Shown: positions 33,532 to 46,195 of the stretch, one piece after another
How the letters are laid out: the number at the start of each line of letters is the position of its first letter
How positions within the stretch are numbered: the first letter of the stretch is position 1
NCBI RefSeq assembly: GCF_029407905.1
Contig: NC_073624.1
Location: forward strand, 116,374,001-116,438,000
Length of the DNA stretch: 64,000 nt
Source: Bubalus kerabau
Taxonomy: Eukaryota; Chordata; Mammalia; Artiodactyla; Bovidae
Direction: 5' to 3'
Notes under the pieces: generated by a model
What the model saw: the letters and a program-made list of their open reading frames with translations, nothing else
Database searches by the model: none
Told to the model about the DNA's origin: nothing
Translations under genes and position numbers: made by a program

Positions 33532-36029
33532 GTTGGTTTGTTTAATCTTGCATTCTTTCCTTAATTTCTTATAGACTTTTCATTAAAATAAACTGGACAT
33601 CTTAATGTCTTAAAGCTGCTTTCTTTTAAACAAAACAATTCTATAGTGAAAGGTTAGATTTTAGTAACTGCTACTATATGGCTTGGCTTTCCATATTTTC
33701 TTTTACAGTCTCTTTATGCTTGAACTTGAAAGCTAATGATTCAGTGAAGTATGAATCTTGAGTGCTTATAGCATGAGTTTTTACTTTAATTATTGAAATT
33801 AATATTATAACCCTTTGATAAAAATAAAGCCCTTTGTAGATTTGAGATAAAATTCTATAAATAAACCAATTGTTCTGAGGTTTCTGCAAATGAAACCCAC
33901 ATATTTAATATTAATATTTGTTTGACTATTCTCAAGCAAAATAGTAACTGTGAAAATTGACGTTTAGTTTATGCTTTAATAGATTAAGTCCTGACTAACA
34001 TGAAGTTATCTGTGTAATTTAATTTTTGAAATGCCTTACTTCATGTTGTTAAATGTGTTTATGTATGATCAGTTTTTGCTTAGAAAATGTTATTTTTAGG
34101 GCAAAATTTATTAAATGAAATTAGACATTTGACACCTATGACTTAGACGTTAAACAATTGGTCAATGAGATGTAGCTGTTAACTGATCTTTTATTGTTTG
34201 AAAAAGATTTATTGTAGAAAATATTTGGATGTAGATGTTAAGATATAAGCAATCTTTGTTTTCTTGTCAGAATATTAAACTGCTACATAATCATATCTAC
34301 TCTTTTAAAGTTATATTTTTCTTTTAAAATAAAAATGTTCTTTTAATCCTCATGACAAATATTGACTGAACTGGTGCTTGTTTTACTTGTTTATGTATTT
34401 TCAGACACTCATTTTGTGAAATTTGAATTATATTTTCATTTTCACTCTAGCCTTTCTTCTTAGCTTTTTGTGAATAGTCATGCTGATAGGTAGGACATAC
34501 AGTCTCTTGAGATACAACGTTACTTGGACAATTAAATAATTATAAATTCACTGACTTCATTTTCTTTTCTAACAATGTTTTGAAAAGTATTGGAAACCAT
34601 AGTCCTGAAGTGTTGCCTAAGTAACATAAGCTTTAAACAGCATCCATAATCCGTATTTAGTCTTCTTAGTGTAGTGTGGTTACTATCATGTTTCTTTCTT
34701 AACGTTCTCACGGTGGTGTGAATTTTACTATTTGTCTTTGTTCAGAGGTGACTCAAAATACAACAAACAAGTTTTTTATGTGGTTGAATACTTACTTGCT
34801 TTTTCAATGTGACTTAGCCCCATTTCTGGATTTGGCTCCTTGTTTTTCTTTTTTTAAGCCAGCAAGCTTGCTGGCACATGTTTGCTGACCTTCATGCTAT
34901 GAGTCTACTTAATGTAGAGAATAATCAGGTAACCTTACTTAACAATAGAAAACTTAACGTTTTAGAAGTTTGGTTTTTACTTCATTTAATTTAAGACAGA
35001 GTTGTGAGTTTCTCTTGTCAAAGAGAATATTGGAGGTCATCCAGATAGATTTCTTTTAGTGGAAAAGTAGATGTTTGGCTTTGTTTTCTAATTCTTGAAA
35101 TAGATAAGGTCATATTCATAAGGATGCTTCCATAGTCCTCTTAATACAACTAACAATAATATTAAAACCAGCCATGATAAAAAAAAGTGCTTTCTAATAT
35201 ATTTTATCAGCTAGGTAGAATAGTTGGATAGAATTAGGTACTTCAAAGAAGTGGCTTTTTTAAGTTAAAAGTAAAAAATATAATTTTTTCTGGGACATTT
35301 TATTGTTTTTATCTGACATCATTAGAGAAAGAGAGGTTATACATTAGTGATATTTAAAGATAGCTTTGTTTTACTGGTTTGACCACAACCCTTTTTTGTT
35401 TTCATTTTCCTTAGGAAAATCCACCCGCCCCTTTTTTTTTTTTTTTTTGGTCACTTCTACCTTAAGGAACAAATTGGTATGACCTTTTTCTGTATGATAG
35501 AGTTATAAAATAGAATGGTACCCTTTGTCCATGTACCTAGAAATTGAAATAAACTTTGAACAAAGAAATTTACAGACACTCTGTAGAAGCTTTAGTATAT
35601 AGTTAGATCTTTTTAGTATATTTTGACTTCTCTGAATTTTTTTTCTTGTACAATTTCTTAATTCTTGGCTGTGTTCAATTTAGTTAATGCAGTAATTCTA
35701 TATTTACTGAATCTACATTTTTAGATACTGTGTATGTAATCTGATTTTAACAAGGCTGAAGCAGTATAAAACTTGCTTTATTATATCTAAATGTTATTGA
35801 ACCAATTTTTAATAAGGTATATAAAAAGTTATATCTTATCAGTGATGATAGCATTTTTTGTCTGTTAATAAGAAGTTAGGGACAGTGTACTAATTTATTC
35901 AGGAATCACATTCCATTGAATTAGTAGGAAAAAGTTTTACTACTGTATTACTGGAAAATATCTTCATGCTATTTTCCCACAGATTTAGGGAAGACTTTCT
36001 TAAGACCCCAAAGCATTAACTGTTAAAAG

Positions 36030-36980
36030 AATGAGGTTGCTACATTTGGCAGTGTTCAAATTAAGAAACATTCATCTAAAGAGACCATGCAGAGAATTAA
36101 AAGACAAGCCATAGAGTGGGGAGATATTTGTAATAAATTTAACTGGCAAAGAACCAATATTTGGAAAACATTATGAATTCCTATATAAATCAAGAAAAAG
36201 TACAGAGTTTTTGTTTTTTTTTTTAATGTACTGAAGAGTTTCTTCACAAAGAGAAAATTAAAATGGTAATATATGAGATAGTACTCAGTATCATTAGTGA
36301 TCAGGAACACACTAACTAAAGCCTCACTCATTTACCATTGACACACCCAACAGATTGGCAAAAATATTAAAAAATTTGTCAATATTGATGTTACCATGGA
36401 TGTGGGAAAAGGAGAACTATCATACAGTGTTGGGGGAAAATAAACAGATGGTAAACAATTTGGTGTTCTTAAAGACACACGTACACTCAGGCCCAGGAGT
36501 TCTGCTTCTGGAACCCTTAGAGATACTCATGGATATACTGGGATGCATTGCCAACAATATTTGTATCACCTATATTTGTAAGAGGAACAAACTAGAAACA
36601 ACACAAGCAGATGGATAAATAGTGATATAGTTGTGCAATGGGATTCTAATCAGCAGTGAAAATGCATGAAATACCAGTTGTGGCATGCTGGTACATAATC
36701 GTAAAAGTGAAAGTAGTTATTTCTGAGGGAAAGAAGAGTAGATAGGGTCAAGAATGGCATGGAGCGGCGTGGGGGTGGTTCTCACAGGGTGGTGGCAGTT
36801 CTGTAATTCTTGATCTGGGTGGTGGTTATGCGGATAGTTTTGTGTACATTAAATTGTTTTCATGTTTTATGTATGTTTCTGAAGTATGCGTTTTTCACAT
36901 ATTTTAAAAAGCCACTGCATGTAAAAGTAGAGTCCATTTTTATTCATCTTTGGATCAGTTTATCAAAATTTGAATGGGTG
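36030..36980 (+). mobile_element. HAL1/L1M-type old LINE, sense
   Basis: Phrases such as cccaacagattggcaaaaat, tactgggatgcattgccaac and ttcttgatctgggtggtggt occur in the order of the 3' half of old L1/HAL1 elements. The frames are broken. Confidence 0.7.
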
Positions 36981-37194
36981 AATAAGAAGTGAGACCCTTC
37001 TTTTCAGGAACTCCCAGTCAAGTATGGGACGTGAACATGAGAACAGGCAATTGAAATTTTTGTGATAAATAGAGTAGTACAAGTGTACCAAGTGCTGTGT
37101 CTCAGAGGAGACAGCTAGCTGTGTTCATGCAGTCTAAACACGGCCTCCCAGAAGACGCTGGCCTTGAATCTAGAGAAGCACTCTGACATTCTAG

Positions 37195-37310
37195 AACACC
37201 ATGAATTTTAAAGTTAGACCTGAGTTTAAATTAGCGCTGATACTGTCACCTATTGACATTTGTCACATTACTTAATTTCTGTAAGCCTCAGTTTTTTCAG
37301 TTATATAGAA
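37195..37310 (+). mobile_element. MIR fragment, sense
   Basis: The run tagacctgagtttaaattag through ttctgtaagcctcagttttt matches the sense MIR core. Confidence 0.6.
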
Positions 37311-37569
37311 TATACCTGATATTTGAGGGGGGCTGGATTTTAAAGATTAGGAGTAAATTATCATAGTATCTTAAAATTGCAAGTGTTCCTACAAATGGAT
37401 ATTGGTTGCTTTATTGTTTTCATTAATATTATGTTAATTATCTTCTTAATTATCATGGTTGATGGATGAATCAGAATCAGCCCAGAGCAGGATGTGTTAA
37501 AGGGATATAGACTAAGAAAGGATGCCATAGCAAGAGCGGTCTAATAAATTAGAAGATTAAGGAAAGAGT

Positions 37570-37780
37570 GTGGTGCCAGGAGTAAAAAACTCATCTGCAG
37601 GAGACACAAGAGACACTGGTTCAATCCCTGCATCAGGAAGATCCCCTGGAGGAGGAAATGGCAACCCACTCCGGTGTTCTTTCCTGGAGAATCCCATGGA
37701 CAGAGGAGCCTGGTGGGCTGGGCTACAGTTCATCGGGCTACAAAGAATCAGACATGATCAAAGCAACCTAGTACAGCACA
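37570..37780 (+). mobile_element. Bov-tA SINE, mutated head
   Basis: The body from ggttcaatccctgcatcagg to the tail is clear; the tRNA-like head is damaged. Confidence 0.8.
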
Positions 37781-37860
37781 TATGAATTTTTAAAAAATTA
37801 TTAAGGCATAACCTACACATAGTTCATTGCACAACTTTTTGAATTTTTAGTTATGTATCT

Positions 37861-37970
37861 ACTCCCGTATTCTTGCCTGGAGAATCTCCAGAGGAATCTG
37901 GCGGGCTACAATTCGTGGGGTCACAAAGAGTTGGATGTGACTGAGCAACCAAGCACAGCACAGCACACAG
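37861..37970 (+). mobile_element. Bov-A SINE 3' fragment
   Basis: The text tattcttgcctggagaatct to tgactgagcaaccaagcaca is the 3' half of the SINE body. Confidence 0.78.
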
Positions 37971-38089
37971 CCACAGGTGTAACCCCCCCCAGGTCCCCAG
38001 AAAACCTTCTCAGGCCCCAGCCCCCGGTCAGTTCCCTCCTACAGCAAAAATCAACCCCTGTTCAATCTCTACCACCATAGGTTAGGTTT

Positions 38090-38216
38090 GCTAGTTGTTT
38101 ATCCTGCTGAGGCGTGTCCGACTCCTGTGACCCCATGGACTGTACCCTGTCAGGCCCCTCTGCCCGTGGTATTTTCCAGGTAAGAGTACTGGAGTGGGTT
38201 GCCATTTCCTTCTCCT
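38090..38216 (-). mobile_element. Bov-A SINE monomer, minus orientation
   Basis: The reverse body from gaggcgtgtccgactcctgt to ttgccatttccttctcc is present. Confidence 0.8.
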
Positions 38217-38219
38217 GCT

Positions 38220-38535
38220 AGCTCCTGACCTTTATATAAATGGAATTATATGGTATGTGCTTTTTTTTTTTGGTGGCGAGAGGTGGCTTTTTTCACTCAG
38301 TGTTCTGTTTGTTGTTTTGGGTAGTGGTGATTGGCTGTTTTTCATTGATGTTTATCTTTCCATTGTGTGACTATAGCATAAGGTATTCATTTATTCTACT
38401 ATTAATAGTCGTTTGAGTTGGCTCCAGATTTTGCTATTATGAATAGAACTGTTGTGAACATTTTGTACCTGTCTTTTAATGACCGTGTAATGCACACATC
38501 TCTGTTTAGTACATCTAGGATCAGAATTGCTCTGT
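38220..38535 (-). mobile_element. old L1 fragment, antisense, left part
   Basis: The text gattttgctattatgaatag and its neighbours are reverse-complement L1. It continues to the right of the SINE at 38550-38822 (38834-39000). Confidence 0.65.
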
Positions 38536-38538
38536 TTT

Positions 38539-38833
38539 AGAATATGAGTCGGAGAAGGCAATGGCACCCCACTCCAGTACTCTTGCCTGGAAAATCCAAT
38601 GGACGGAGGAGCCTGGTGGGCTGCAGTCCATGGGGTCGATACAAGTCGGACACGACTGAGCGACTTCACTTTCACTTTTCACTTTCATGCATTGGAGGAG
38701 GAAATGGCAACCCACTCCAGAATTCTTGCCTGGAGAATCCCGGGGATGGGGGAGCCTAGTGGGCTGCCATCTATGGGGTCGCACAGAGTTGGATACGACT
38801 GAAGCAACTTAGCAGCAGCAGCAGAATATGAGT
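38539..38833 (+). mobile_element. Bov-A2 SINE with target-site duplication
   Basis: Both monomers and the (AGC)n tail occupy 38550-38822. Identical repeats agaatatgagt stand at 38539-38549 and 38823-38833. The SINE splits an old L1. Confidence 0.92.
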
Positions 38834-39000
38834 ACTTTCAACTTTAGCAGATATTGTAAAATAGCTTTCCAAAGTGATTATGCCATTCCCATCAGTAGTG
38901 AATAGAGTTCCAGTTGTGCCATAGTCTTACCTGTATTTGGATGCTCCTAGTCCTTTTAATCTTAGCCATTTGGGTGGGGGTGTAGGTTTCTATCTTGCAG
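38834..39000 (-). mobile_element. old L1 fragment, antisense, right part
   Basis: The text ttccaaagtgattatgccat and ttttaatcttagccatttgg continues the fragment that ends at 38535. Confidence 0.6.
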
Positions 39001-39088
39001 TAGCAGTGAGGAGGATAGTAGGAAGAGAATTTACTGCCTGATATCACTAATGAGCAAACTTGGTAAAAGTCATGAACTGAAACTGTTC

Positions 39089-39381
39089 TGCATTTTACTG
39101 ATAATGGTCAGTAATGTATCGTGTGCTGTGTGCTATGCTCAGTCGCTTCAGTCATGTCTGACTCTTTGTGACCCTGTGGAATCTAGCCCACCAGCCCCCT
39201 CTATCCGTGGGATTCTCCAGGCAAGAATGCTGGAGTGGATTGACATGCCTTCCTCCAGGGGATCTTCCTGACCCAGGGATCGAATCTGGATCTCTTACGT
39301 CTCCTGCATTGCAGGTGGATTCTTTACTGCTGAGCCAGGGGGGAAACCCATGCATTTTATTGATAACGGTCAATAATGTAT
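39089..39381 (-). mobile_element. Bov-tA SINE in an unusually long (31-bp) target-site duplication
   Basis: The SINE lies at about 39120-39350 in minus orientation. The flanks at 39089-39119 and 39351-39381 agree at 28 of 31 bases, and the three differences are transitions. Confidence 0.88.
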
Positions 39382-39707
39382 TGTAGGCTTCAGGATTTTA
39401 TTTATAAATGTTACAATAAAAAAATTAAGGAGTGATTTTAAAGTAATTTTAGATCCCCACACATGGAAAATAGATAAAACTCTAAGAAATATTTTGGCTG
39501 AGCCCTTTTTGGCTTCTAATAAATACACTACTTTCATGACTGACATTTTAAGATAAAGATTATTTTGCTCATTTTTAGGGAGCTATGTTTATCCAGTCTA
39601 AAAAGTCCTTCATAGGGTACGTTTTGCTTTGCTTACCTTGGAATTATCCTTGAAAGCATAGTGTACAATATGACAGTACCTTCTTTCTTAAGGCTTTTGT
39701 ACATTTT

Positions 39708-39762
39708 GGACTATAGTCCATAGGGTTGCAAAGAGTAGGACACAACTGAAGCGACTTAGCAT
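39708..39762 (+). mobile_element. Bov-A SINE tail fragment
   Basis: Only the last 55 bp are present, from ggactatagtccatagggtt to the end of the body. Confidence 0.7.
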
Positions 39763-40971
39763 ATATGCACGCATATGGTCATTGCATTTTATGGTAATCA
39801 TCTGCTTATTTGCACTTAGCTGAAACTCAGAGTATTTGATCAGACTTAGCCTTTTTTCTTTTATCTGCTATAATTTTAAATAATATGGAAGTCATCAGGG
39901 CCACCTTTTAAAATAATGATTTGCAAGTTTGAGGTATAGAAAATCTTTTAAAATGGTATTCATTTATTGGTCTGACATAACCTAGATTTATGAGTGACCT
40001 ATTCTTTTTGTATTTTGGGGGATTTTTATTTAGTCTTGTTTTTGTGTGTCCTTTTCCAATATTTGAAACTTTCTGCAAGACATATTTGCATGTTCAAAAA
40101 AAAGTCTATTCAGATTTATAACTTTGTTTTGATTTCCTGTTCTGTTGTTAAAATAATATGTGAATATAGATACAGTGAAGTAGCCATTTTATTAGTCTAA
40201 TAAATGCATTGATATACATTTATCTGAAGCCAAAACCACACTGGAGAAATTGAATAGTCTTGTTCTTATGAAAATAAAGGAAGACATCAGCTTTTGTCCA
40301 TTCATAATTATATTTTTAGAAAATCTTTGTTCTTTTATATATATATTTAGATCTGAAATAATTAATATTAATTCATTAATATTAAGAATTGCCTATGTTT
40401 ATTACTCTGAATAAATATTTTTAGAATTTTTAAGCTGAATTATGTAACTTTGATTTGCTTTACACTAAAGTTTCAAATTCTTGTAAGTTTCATTTAAAAT
40501 TCCATGTTAGATTTAATAAGATTTTTTTTCCCTTCCTCAATTTTAAAATTGCCTGATCTTGCTCCATACCAAAGATGGAAAAGGAAACAAAAAGATTTCT
40601 TTTTCATATTATCAAAAAAAAAATTTGGCAAAATCATTGAATTAAGAAAATAGAATGGATTTGTTTTAGCTAATATAAATCAAATAAATGGTCTCACTGA
40701 TATGTTAGAAGTGATTTTTAAATGCTTCAGGCACTGATACTGCTGGTAACTTTTTAAGCACTGCTCTATGAATGATTATTTGTACATTTTTATATAGGCT
40801 TTATTGGACTCAGGACAAATGGTTGTAGAGAACGGTTAACGCTACTTGTCCACAAAAGTAGAAAGAGCTTCATTAGAATGGGCACGCTCCACTTAGGGCG
40901 GCCACACGAGTCTCAGCATCAGCGTTTCTCTCATTATACCCGTACAACACTAACTCGCTAACTGCTTTTGG
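39763..40971 (+). other. intron, nothing named; CpG-containing patch near the right end
   Basis: AT-rich sequence up to about 40800. From 40835 to 40965 several CpGs occur together (for example gggcacgctcc and gggcggccacacg); I cannot assign this to a repeat or exon. Confidence 0.45.
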
Positions 40972-41203
40972 CATAGTGCTATATTGGCTTCCCTAGTGGC
41001 TAGGATGGTAAGGAATCTGCCTGCGATGCAAGAGATCTGGGTTCGATACCTGGGTCCGGAAGGTCCCCTGGAGAAGGGAATGGCAGCCCACTCCAGTATT
41101 CTTGCCTGGAGAATTCCATGAGGAGCCTGGCAGGCTATAGTCCATGGGCTCTCAACGAGCTGGACACCACTGAGTGACTAACACGTATACATAGTGCTGC
41201 ATT
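40972..41203 (+). mobile_element. Bov-tA SINE
   Basis: The full element occupies 40986-41189. The flanks catagtgctatatt (40972-40985) and catagtgctgcatt (41190-41203) look like a target-site duplication with two changes. It lies 670 bp before a coding exon. Confidence 0.9.
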
Positions 41204-41871
41204 AATGTTACATGATTGGGAAGATGTGTGCATATATCCCAATGCACTCATATTTTATATTTATCCTTTTAGAATTTATATAACAGCAGTCAGTGCCAAT
41301 AATAATATTAAAGATCAATGTTAATTGAATATATACTGTGTGCAAATGCTATGCTAATTGCTTTCTAGGCATCCTCATTTAATTCTCACAGTAAGCACAT
41401 TATTAGATTTTTTTTTAAAGTCTGTCCTTCAATTCAGATTCATTTCCCTAGTCTTCTTTTATCACCAGTTCTGGAGTTGTTTTCCAGTTTGACAAGGGGC
41501 ATGAAAAGTATGTTGGGTTGGTTCTTTGTTAGAAAACAACTAACTGAAATAAACATTCTGTCAGCACTGAATTCATTCCAAGTGAATAAGCAGAGAAAAG
41601 AGGTATTTATCTTAAGTTGATGGGTTCAGGGAAAGACACCAGTGCCTCTGTAAGCCTTGATTTATTCTAAAGAATTACTACAGATGACCCCTTAGTAGTC
41701 TTTAAACTATAATAGTTTAAAACTGTATGTTGAATCTAGGTTTCTTGCACTGATATACATCAAATATTGTATAATGTATATTTGAAACTGAATAACTTAT
41801 GTGTATTTGCTTTTTATTGCCTGTATATGTTCAAATGTGGTAATACTGAAATAATGACTATATTTTTAAAG

Positions 41872-41942
41872 GTTTTGAAAGAGGAAAGGAAGACATTTCT
41901 CAAAATAAGGATGAATCTTCACTTTCTATGTCAAAGAGCAAG
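41872..41942 (+). CDS. OSBPL8: OSBPL8 coding exon, residues 73-96
   Basis: Seventy-one bases between aaag/ at 41871 and a gtaagc donor at 41943. It completes Gly73 (G from the previous exon plus GT), then encodes FERGKEDISQNKDESSLSMS and ends in phase 0 at Lys96. It is a charged, serine-rich low-complexity linker of the N-terminal half. The intron before it is about 31 kb, the longest complete intron in the window. Any alternative first exon used within that intron must end in phase 1 to join this exon, which is the test applied to the candidates at 23.4 and 33.5 kb. Confidence 0.96.
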
Positions 41943-42436
41943 GTAAGCATATTGTCCTCAAGTATTTGATCATAATATTTTTCTAATATTAAAGATGAGT
42001 GAACTAACACCAAAATCTTATCAGATTTTTATGGGATGTGTTTATGTTGGTATATCTAAACTAGGTAGTATTTATGAGAAAAGGAACATTCCCATGGGGC
42101 TGGTTTAGGCGCGTTGGTTATTCGGAAATATAGCTGATTGGTAACCAGGCTTCTCTCCTGAGTGATACTGTTCTGGTATGTCTGCCGCAGCACACATCTC
42201 AGACTTAAGTCTGAGGCTTCCGTCTGGAGAAACAGTCAGGGTTCTTTTTTTTTTTTTTTAAAAGTTTTAAGTGTTTTGGGTTCATTCAAATGACTATCAA
42301 CAACATGTACATTTTAACAGTTAAAGACCAAATATCTTTTACAATAGCAGCATGCAGCTGAAAGACAGTTTCTTAGAATAAGACAGAGTTCCCTAAATTA
42401 GTAGTTTTCAAATTGGGTACTTGTATATATTCTTGA

Positions 42437-42641
42437 GCTTCCCTAGTAGCTCAAATGGTAAAGCATCTGACTGCAATGCAGGAGACCCAGGTTCGATCCC
42501 TGGGTTGGGAAGATCCCCTGGAGAAGGAAATGGCAATTCACTCCAGTATCCTTGCCTGGAAAATCCCATGGACAGAAGAGCCTGGCAGGCTGTACAGTCC
42601 ATGGGGTCACAAAGAGTCGGACATGACTGAGTGACTAACAC
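42437..42641 (+). mobile_element. Bov-tA SINE
   Basis: A head (gcttccctagtagctcaaat), an intact B-box-like ggttcgatccctggg and a full body and tail are present. Confidence 0.9.
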
Positions 42642-43139
42642 ATATATACTTAGGTCTGTTGAGATTTTTTTTTCTCTAAGAGTACTATTCAAATTTGAGA
42701 AGTACTGGATGATGCATAGGCTTTCCTCTGGGTTTGTAATTCACTAGATTTTCTATAATTTGTCAATGGATTTGACTTTTGATTTATTTCTGGTCAGGTT
42801 TAATAGCAGAAGAAGCTTTTTTGTTTATGGAATCAAACTTCAATGACTGTAAGAAAATCTGTTTCTTAAGCTAGTGAATTCTCTGCTGTTCTTAGAATAG
42901 GCTTTGCTTGTAAAACTGGACATTTTTTGTTCTATTCTTGAGAGTGGTTGAGTCAGAGGATTCCATGATGTTTTATACAAATTTTATTCGCACTTAACTT
43001 TTCATTACATAAAAGTCCATCCTCTATTTAATATGGGTAAAAGTATATAAGGTGAGAGTTTAGTGTCATACTTTGATGTATAAAATACAAAGAGAAACAC
43101 ATGAGAAATGCCTTAATCATTTTATATAAAATGCATAAT

Positions 43140-43372
43140 TAACAAGGCTTCCCTGGTGGCTCAGAGGTTAAAGCGTCTGCCTGCAATGCGGGAGACCTGG
43201 GTTCGATCCCTGGGTCGGGAAGATTCCCCTGGAGAAGGAAGTGGCAACCCACTCCAGTATTCTTGCCTGGAGACTCCCATGGACGGAGGAGCCTGGTGGG
43301 CTGCACAGTCCACAGGGTGGCAAAGAGTCGGACACGACTGAGTGACTTCACTTTCACTTTGACCTAACAAGG
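43140..43372 (+). mobile_element. Bov-tA SINE with target-site duplication
   Basis: The SINE (43148-43364) is bordered by identical taacaagg repeats at 43140-43147 and 43365-43372. Many CpGs survive. Confidence 0.9.
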
Positions 43373-45873
43373 AGGTAGCTTGTCTTGGTTCTGCCATGGT
43401 TCAAACGCAGTGAGATTTATGGAATTTTAAAAACCTATTTTCAAGCAGTTAATACGAGCATTGGTGAATGTACGTTTAATTGGTATTCCTACTCAGAAGC
43501 CGAAACTCCAGCCCTGCCTGCCACAGCCTCCTAGTCGCTAAACAGGAGAGTGGGGGAGGGCAGGAGGGGGCGGGAGGAGAGGGAGCCTGGAAAGGGAAGC
43601 AGTGCGGATTAATGAAAAGCAAGGAAACTAGACTGCACCTCGAGTGTGATAGCACCGAATTGTATATGAACTTTAAGTAAAATTAGAAATTTGGTTCCTC
43701 AGTTGCACAAGCCACATCTCAATAACTCACTAGCCATATGTGGCTAGTGGCTACCATATTTAACCACTCAGATATAGAATATTGCTGTTATTCAGAAAGT
43801 TCTACTGGACATCAAGCACTCGCTACTTTAAAAAAGTGAGTTTGAATCTTGATTCTCATACATTGCCTATGACTTCTTAGATGTTAATTACAATGATGTT
43901 AATAGCTAGTTTGTATTAAGAGCTTGCTAAGTGTCATTTTAACTCTCTTAACAATACTAGAAGACAGGTATTACTGGCCCCATTTTATAAATGAAGCTCA
44001 GAGAAGTTAGATAGCTCTCCAAGGGTCAAAGTGTTAGAGCTAGAATTCACAGTGACTTCAGTTTTCTTCTCTGTACAAAGGAGATAAAATCTAACTCACA
44101 GATTGTGATACTGTAAGTGCCTGACAGAGTACCTGGTTAATAATAGGTGTTTGAGAACTCATTTTTCTTCCTTTGAATAAAGAACTACAGTGAATGAATG
44201 GGCTTCTTGGTGTGGTAACTATTTAGTGTAAGTAAAATTGTACTCGTTCTGTTTTCCAAGAGCTGAATCTTATTGACTCTTAATCTCAGTTTATTCTGTT
44301 AGCTTAAGAGATACAGTCGCTAGCTTGTCCTTGAATAGTTTAACATATAATTCTACTGTATTACTTTTCGGAAGAATCCTAAAATGTATGCATTTATATC
44401 AAGCCTTATTCTCATGGAATTATGAAGATTTTGTTCTTACCTAAGTAACTTTGGAAAACAAAATCTTGTTATTCCTTCTGTGATTGATCTGTATAACTGA
44501 AGCCATTAAATAATTTTAACCTTATACTTTTATGAATTTGATGCAAAAACCGTCAACACTGTCATTTAGGTCATTGATTTTGCACTTAAGTGTTATTTCT
44601 TAAAAATAATTGAGACCAATAGGCACAACCCTTCTTTAACTCAGCCCCCACCATTTTAGAAATAAAAGCAGTTCCTGTTTCTTATGCATCCTGTAAATGA
44701 AGGAATTAAAGAAGGCAGTTAATCAGATCATCTCTTCTTCCTTTTAGCATTTTTAAATAAAATTTTAATTGTCTATCTCAATGAAAGGAATTGCCAGCAT
44801 GAATAATATTTCTAGTGGGATAAAAGGAATCCTGTTACAAGGATAAGGAGTTTCTGAGCTGAGATCTCTTGACTTGATTCTCCAGTCATCAGTCTCCTTG
44901 CCTGTAGGTTTGCTAAGTCATCTATCACTTGCTGTAAAAAATATGTTTACTTGGACATTTAAAAAAAAAAACCTTTCCAAATCAAAATATCTGATAGAAT
45001 CATAGTAACATCATTATTGCTGTTATTCTTATGTCTACAGTATTTTAGTTTTCAAAGCAAGTCGAAAGTATTCTAGTTCTGTTAATGTTCCATTTATCTG
45101 AAGATTATATTTTTGTCAACACTTGCAGTCTAGGAGATAGTCACAAATCTGAAACACAATACATATCAAGTACTGTGTTAAACACGTGCACACTGCCTCA
45201 TTACCCAAAGCAACGCTATGAGTTAGTAGGAATATCCTTATTTTATAAATAAGGCAATTAAGACTGGAAGAGAATATCTTCCCATAGTGACACAGCCCAT
45301 AAGGTGTCATCATTAAGACAGTGGTCAGTAAGGTTATCAAAGAAGGAAACTTAGTTTAATAAAATATTTCCAATAAAAACAGTTTATGATTCTTGATATT
45401 TAAAAGGTAACTTGTTGATTCATGAGACTTAGTATTACGTTGAAAAGAATATAGAACTTGGTCACTGGATTTCTTTTCTTTCCCCCAAACTAGCTACACT
45501 GTACGGCAGGATTTTTTGAAGTATGTGTGCTGTAATTTAGCAAGCTCTTGGTATAGCCATTTGGCCTACTGGTCCCTTAGATGCCAGAATCATTTAGGAA
45601 CCTCCAAGCCAGTCTTGTCATGTCTAGGGAAATAGATTTCCTGTTATTCATAAAGACAAGTCTTAAATTTGAGTCTGAGATTCTATATGAATAGTTGTAA
45701 AAAGATGAGCAATAAATGTGAGAGGGCTAAGAGCATGAGACTGAGAATTAGGCACACCAGAGTCCAAATCCCAGATCATCTATTTATGGCTCTGTGACTT
45801 TGGAAAGTTATTTAATCTGTTAGTCTTAGTTTCCTGATCAGCAGAAGAAGAAACAACTACTGTCTCATACTTA
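43373..45873 (+). other. intron with old repeats
   Basis: A G-rich stretch lies at 43540-43590. A hAT-type MER remnant is likely at 43690-43815 (actagccatatgtggctagt). Antisense MIRs lie at 43925-44055 and 45130-45300, and a sense MIR starts at 45725. No coding signature was found. Confidence 0.5.
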
Positions 45874-46195
45874 CTGCTAAGTCGCTTCAGTCGTGTCCGA
45901 CTCTGTGCGACCCCATAGATGGCAGCCCACCAGGCTCCCCTGTCCCTGGGATTCTCCAGGCAAGAACACTGGAGTGGGTTGCCATTTCCTTCTCCAGTGC
46001 AGGAAAGGGAAAAGTGAAAGTGAAGTCGCTCAGTCGTGCCGGACTCTTAGCGACCCCATGGACTGCAGCCCACCAGGCTCCTCCGTCCATGGGATTTTCC
46101 AGGCAAGAGTACTGGAGTCTCGTAAGGTGGCTTTGAGGATTAAAAGAGGCAGAACACATAAAGTATTTATTACAGTACTTGGTAAAGAGTCAAAC
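45725..46195 (+). mobile_element. MIR split by a Bov-A2 SINE
   Basis: The MIR text (tctgtgactttggaaagtta, then tctcatacttac) stops at 45873 and resumes at 46119 (gtaaggtggctttgaggatt). The break is filled by the SINE at 45874-46118. Confidence 0.75.
45874..46118 (-). mobile_element. Bov-A2 SINE, minus orientation
   Basis: Both monomers are present and CpG-rich. The second is cut short at ctggagtct. Confidence 0.9.

Larger units (their letters stand above)
30829..36020 (+). other. intron, about 5 kb nearly free of young repeats
   Basis: Only an antisense MIR at 31615-31810 (tagatgaggaaacagagaca) and simple T-rich runs (for example 35431-35449) were recognised. This is unusual next to SINE-rich surroundings. 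The segment contains the open, CpG-retaining piece at 33462-33531. Confidence 0.55.

Noticed and set aside
42483..42500. tRNA-like B-box sequences in many places
   Set aside because: They are heads of tRNA-derived SINEs; no segment folds as a complete tRNA with a proper anticodon arm as far as I can see.
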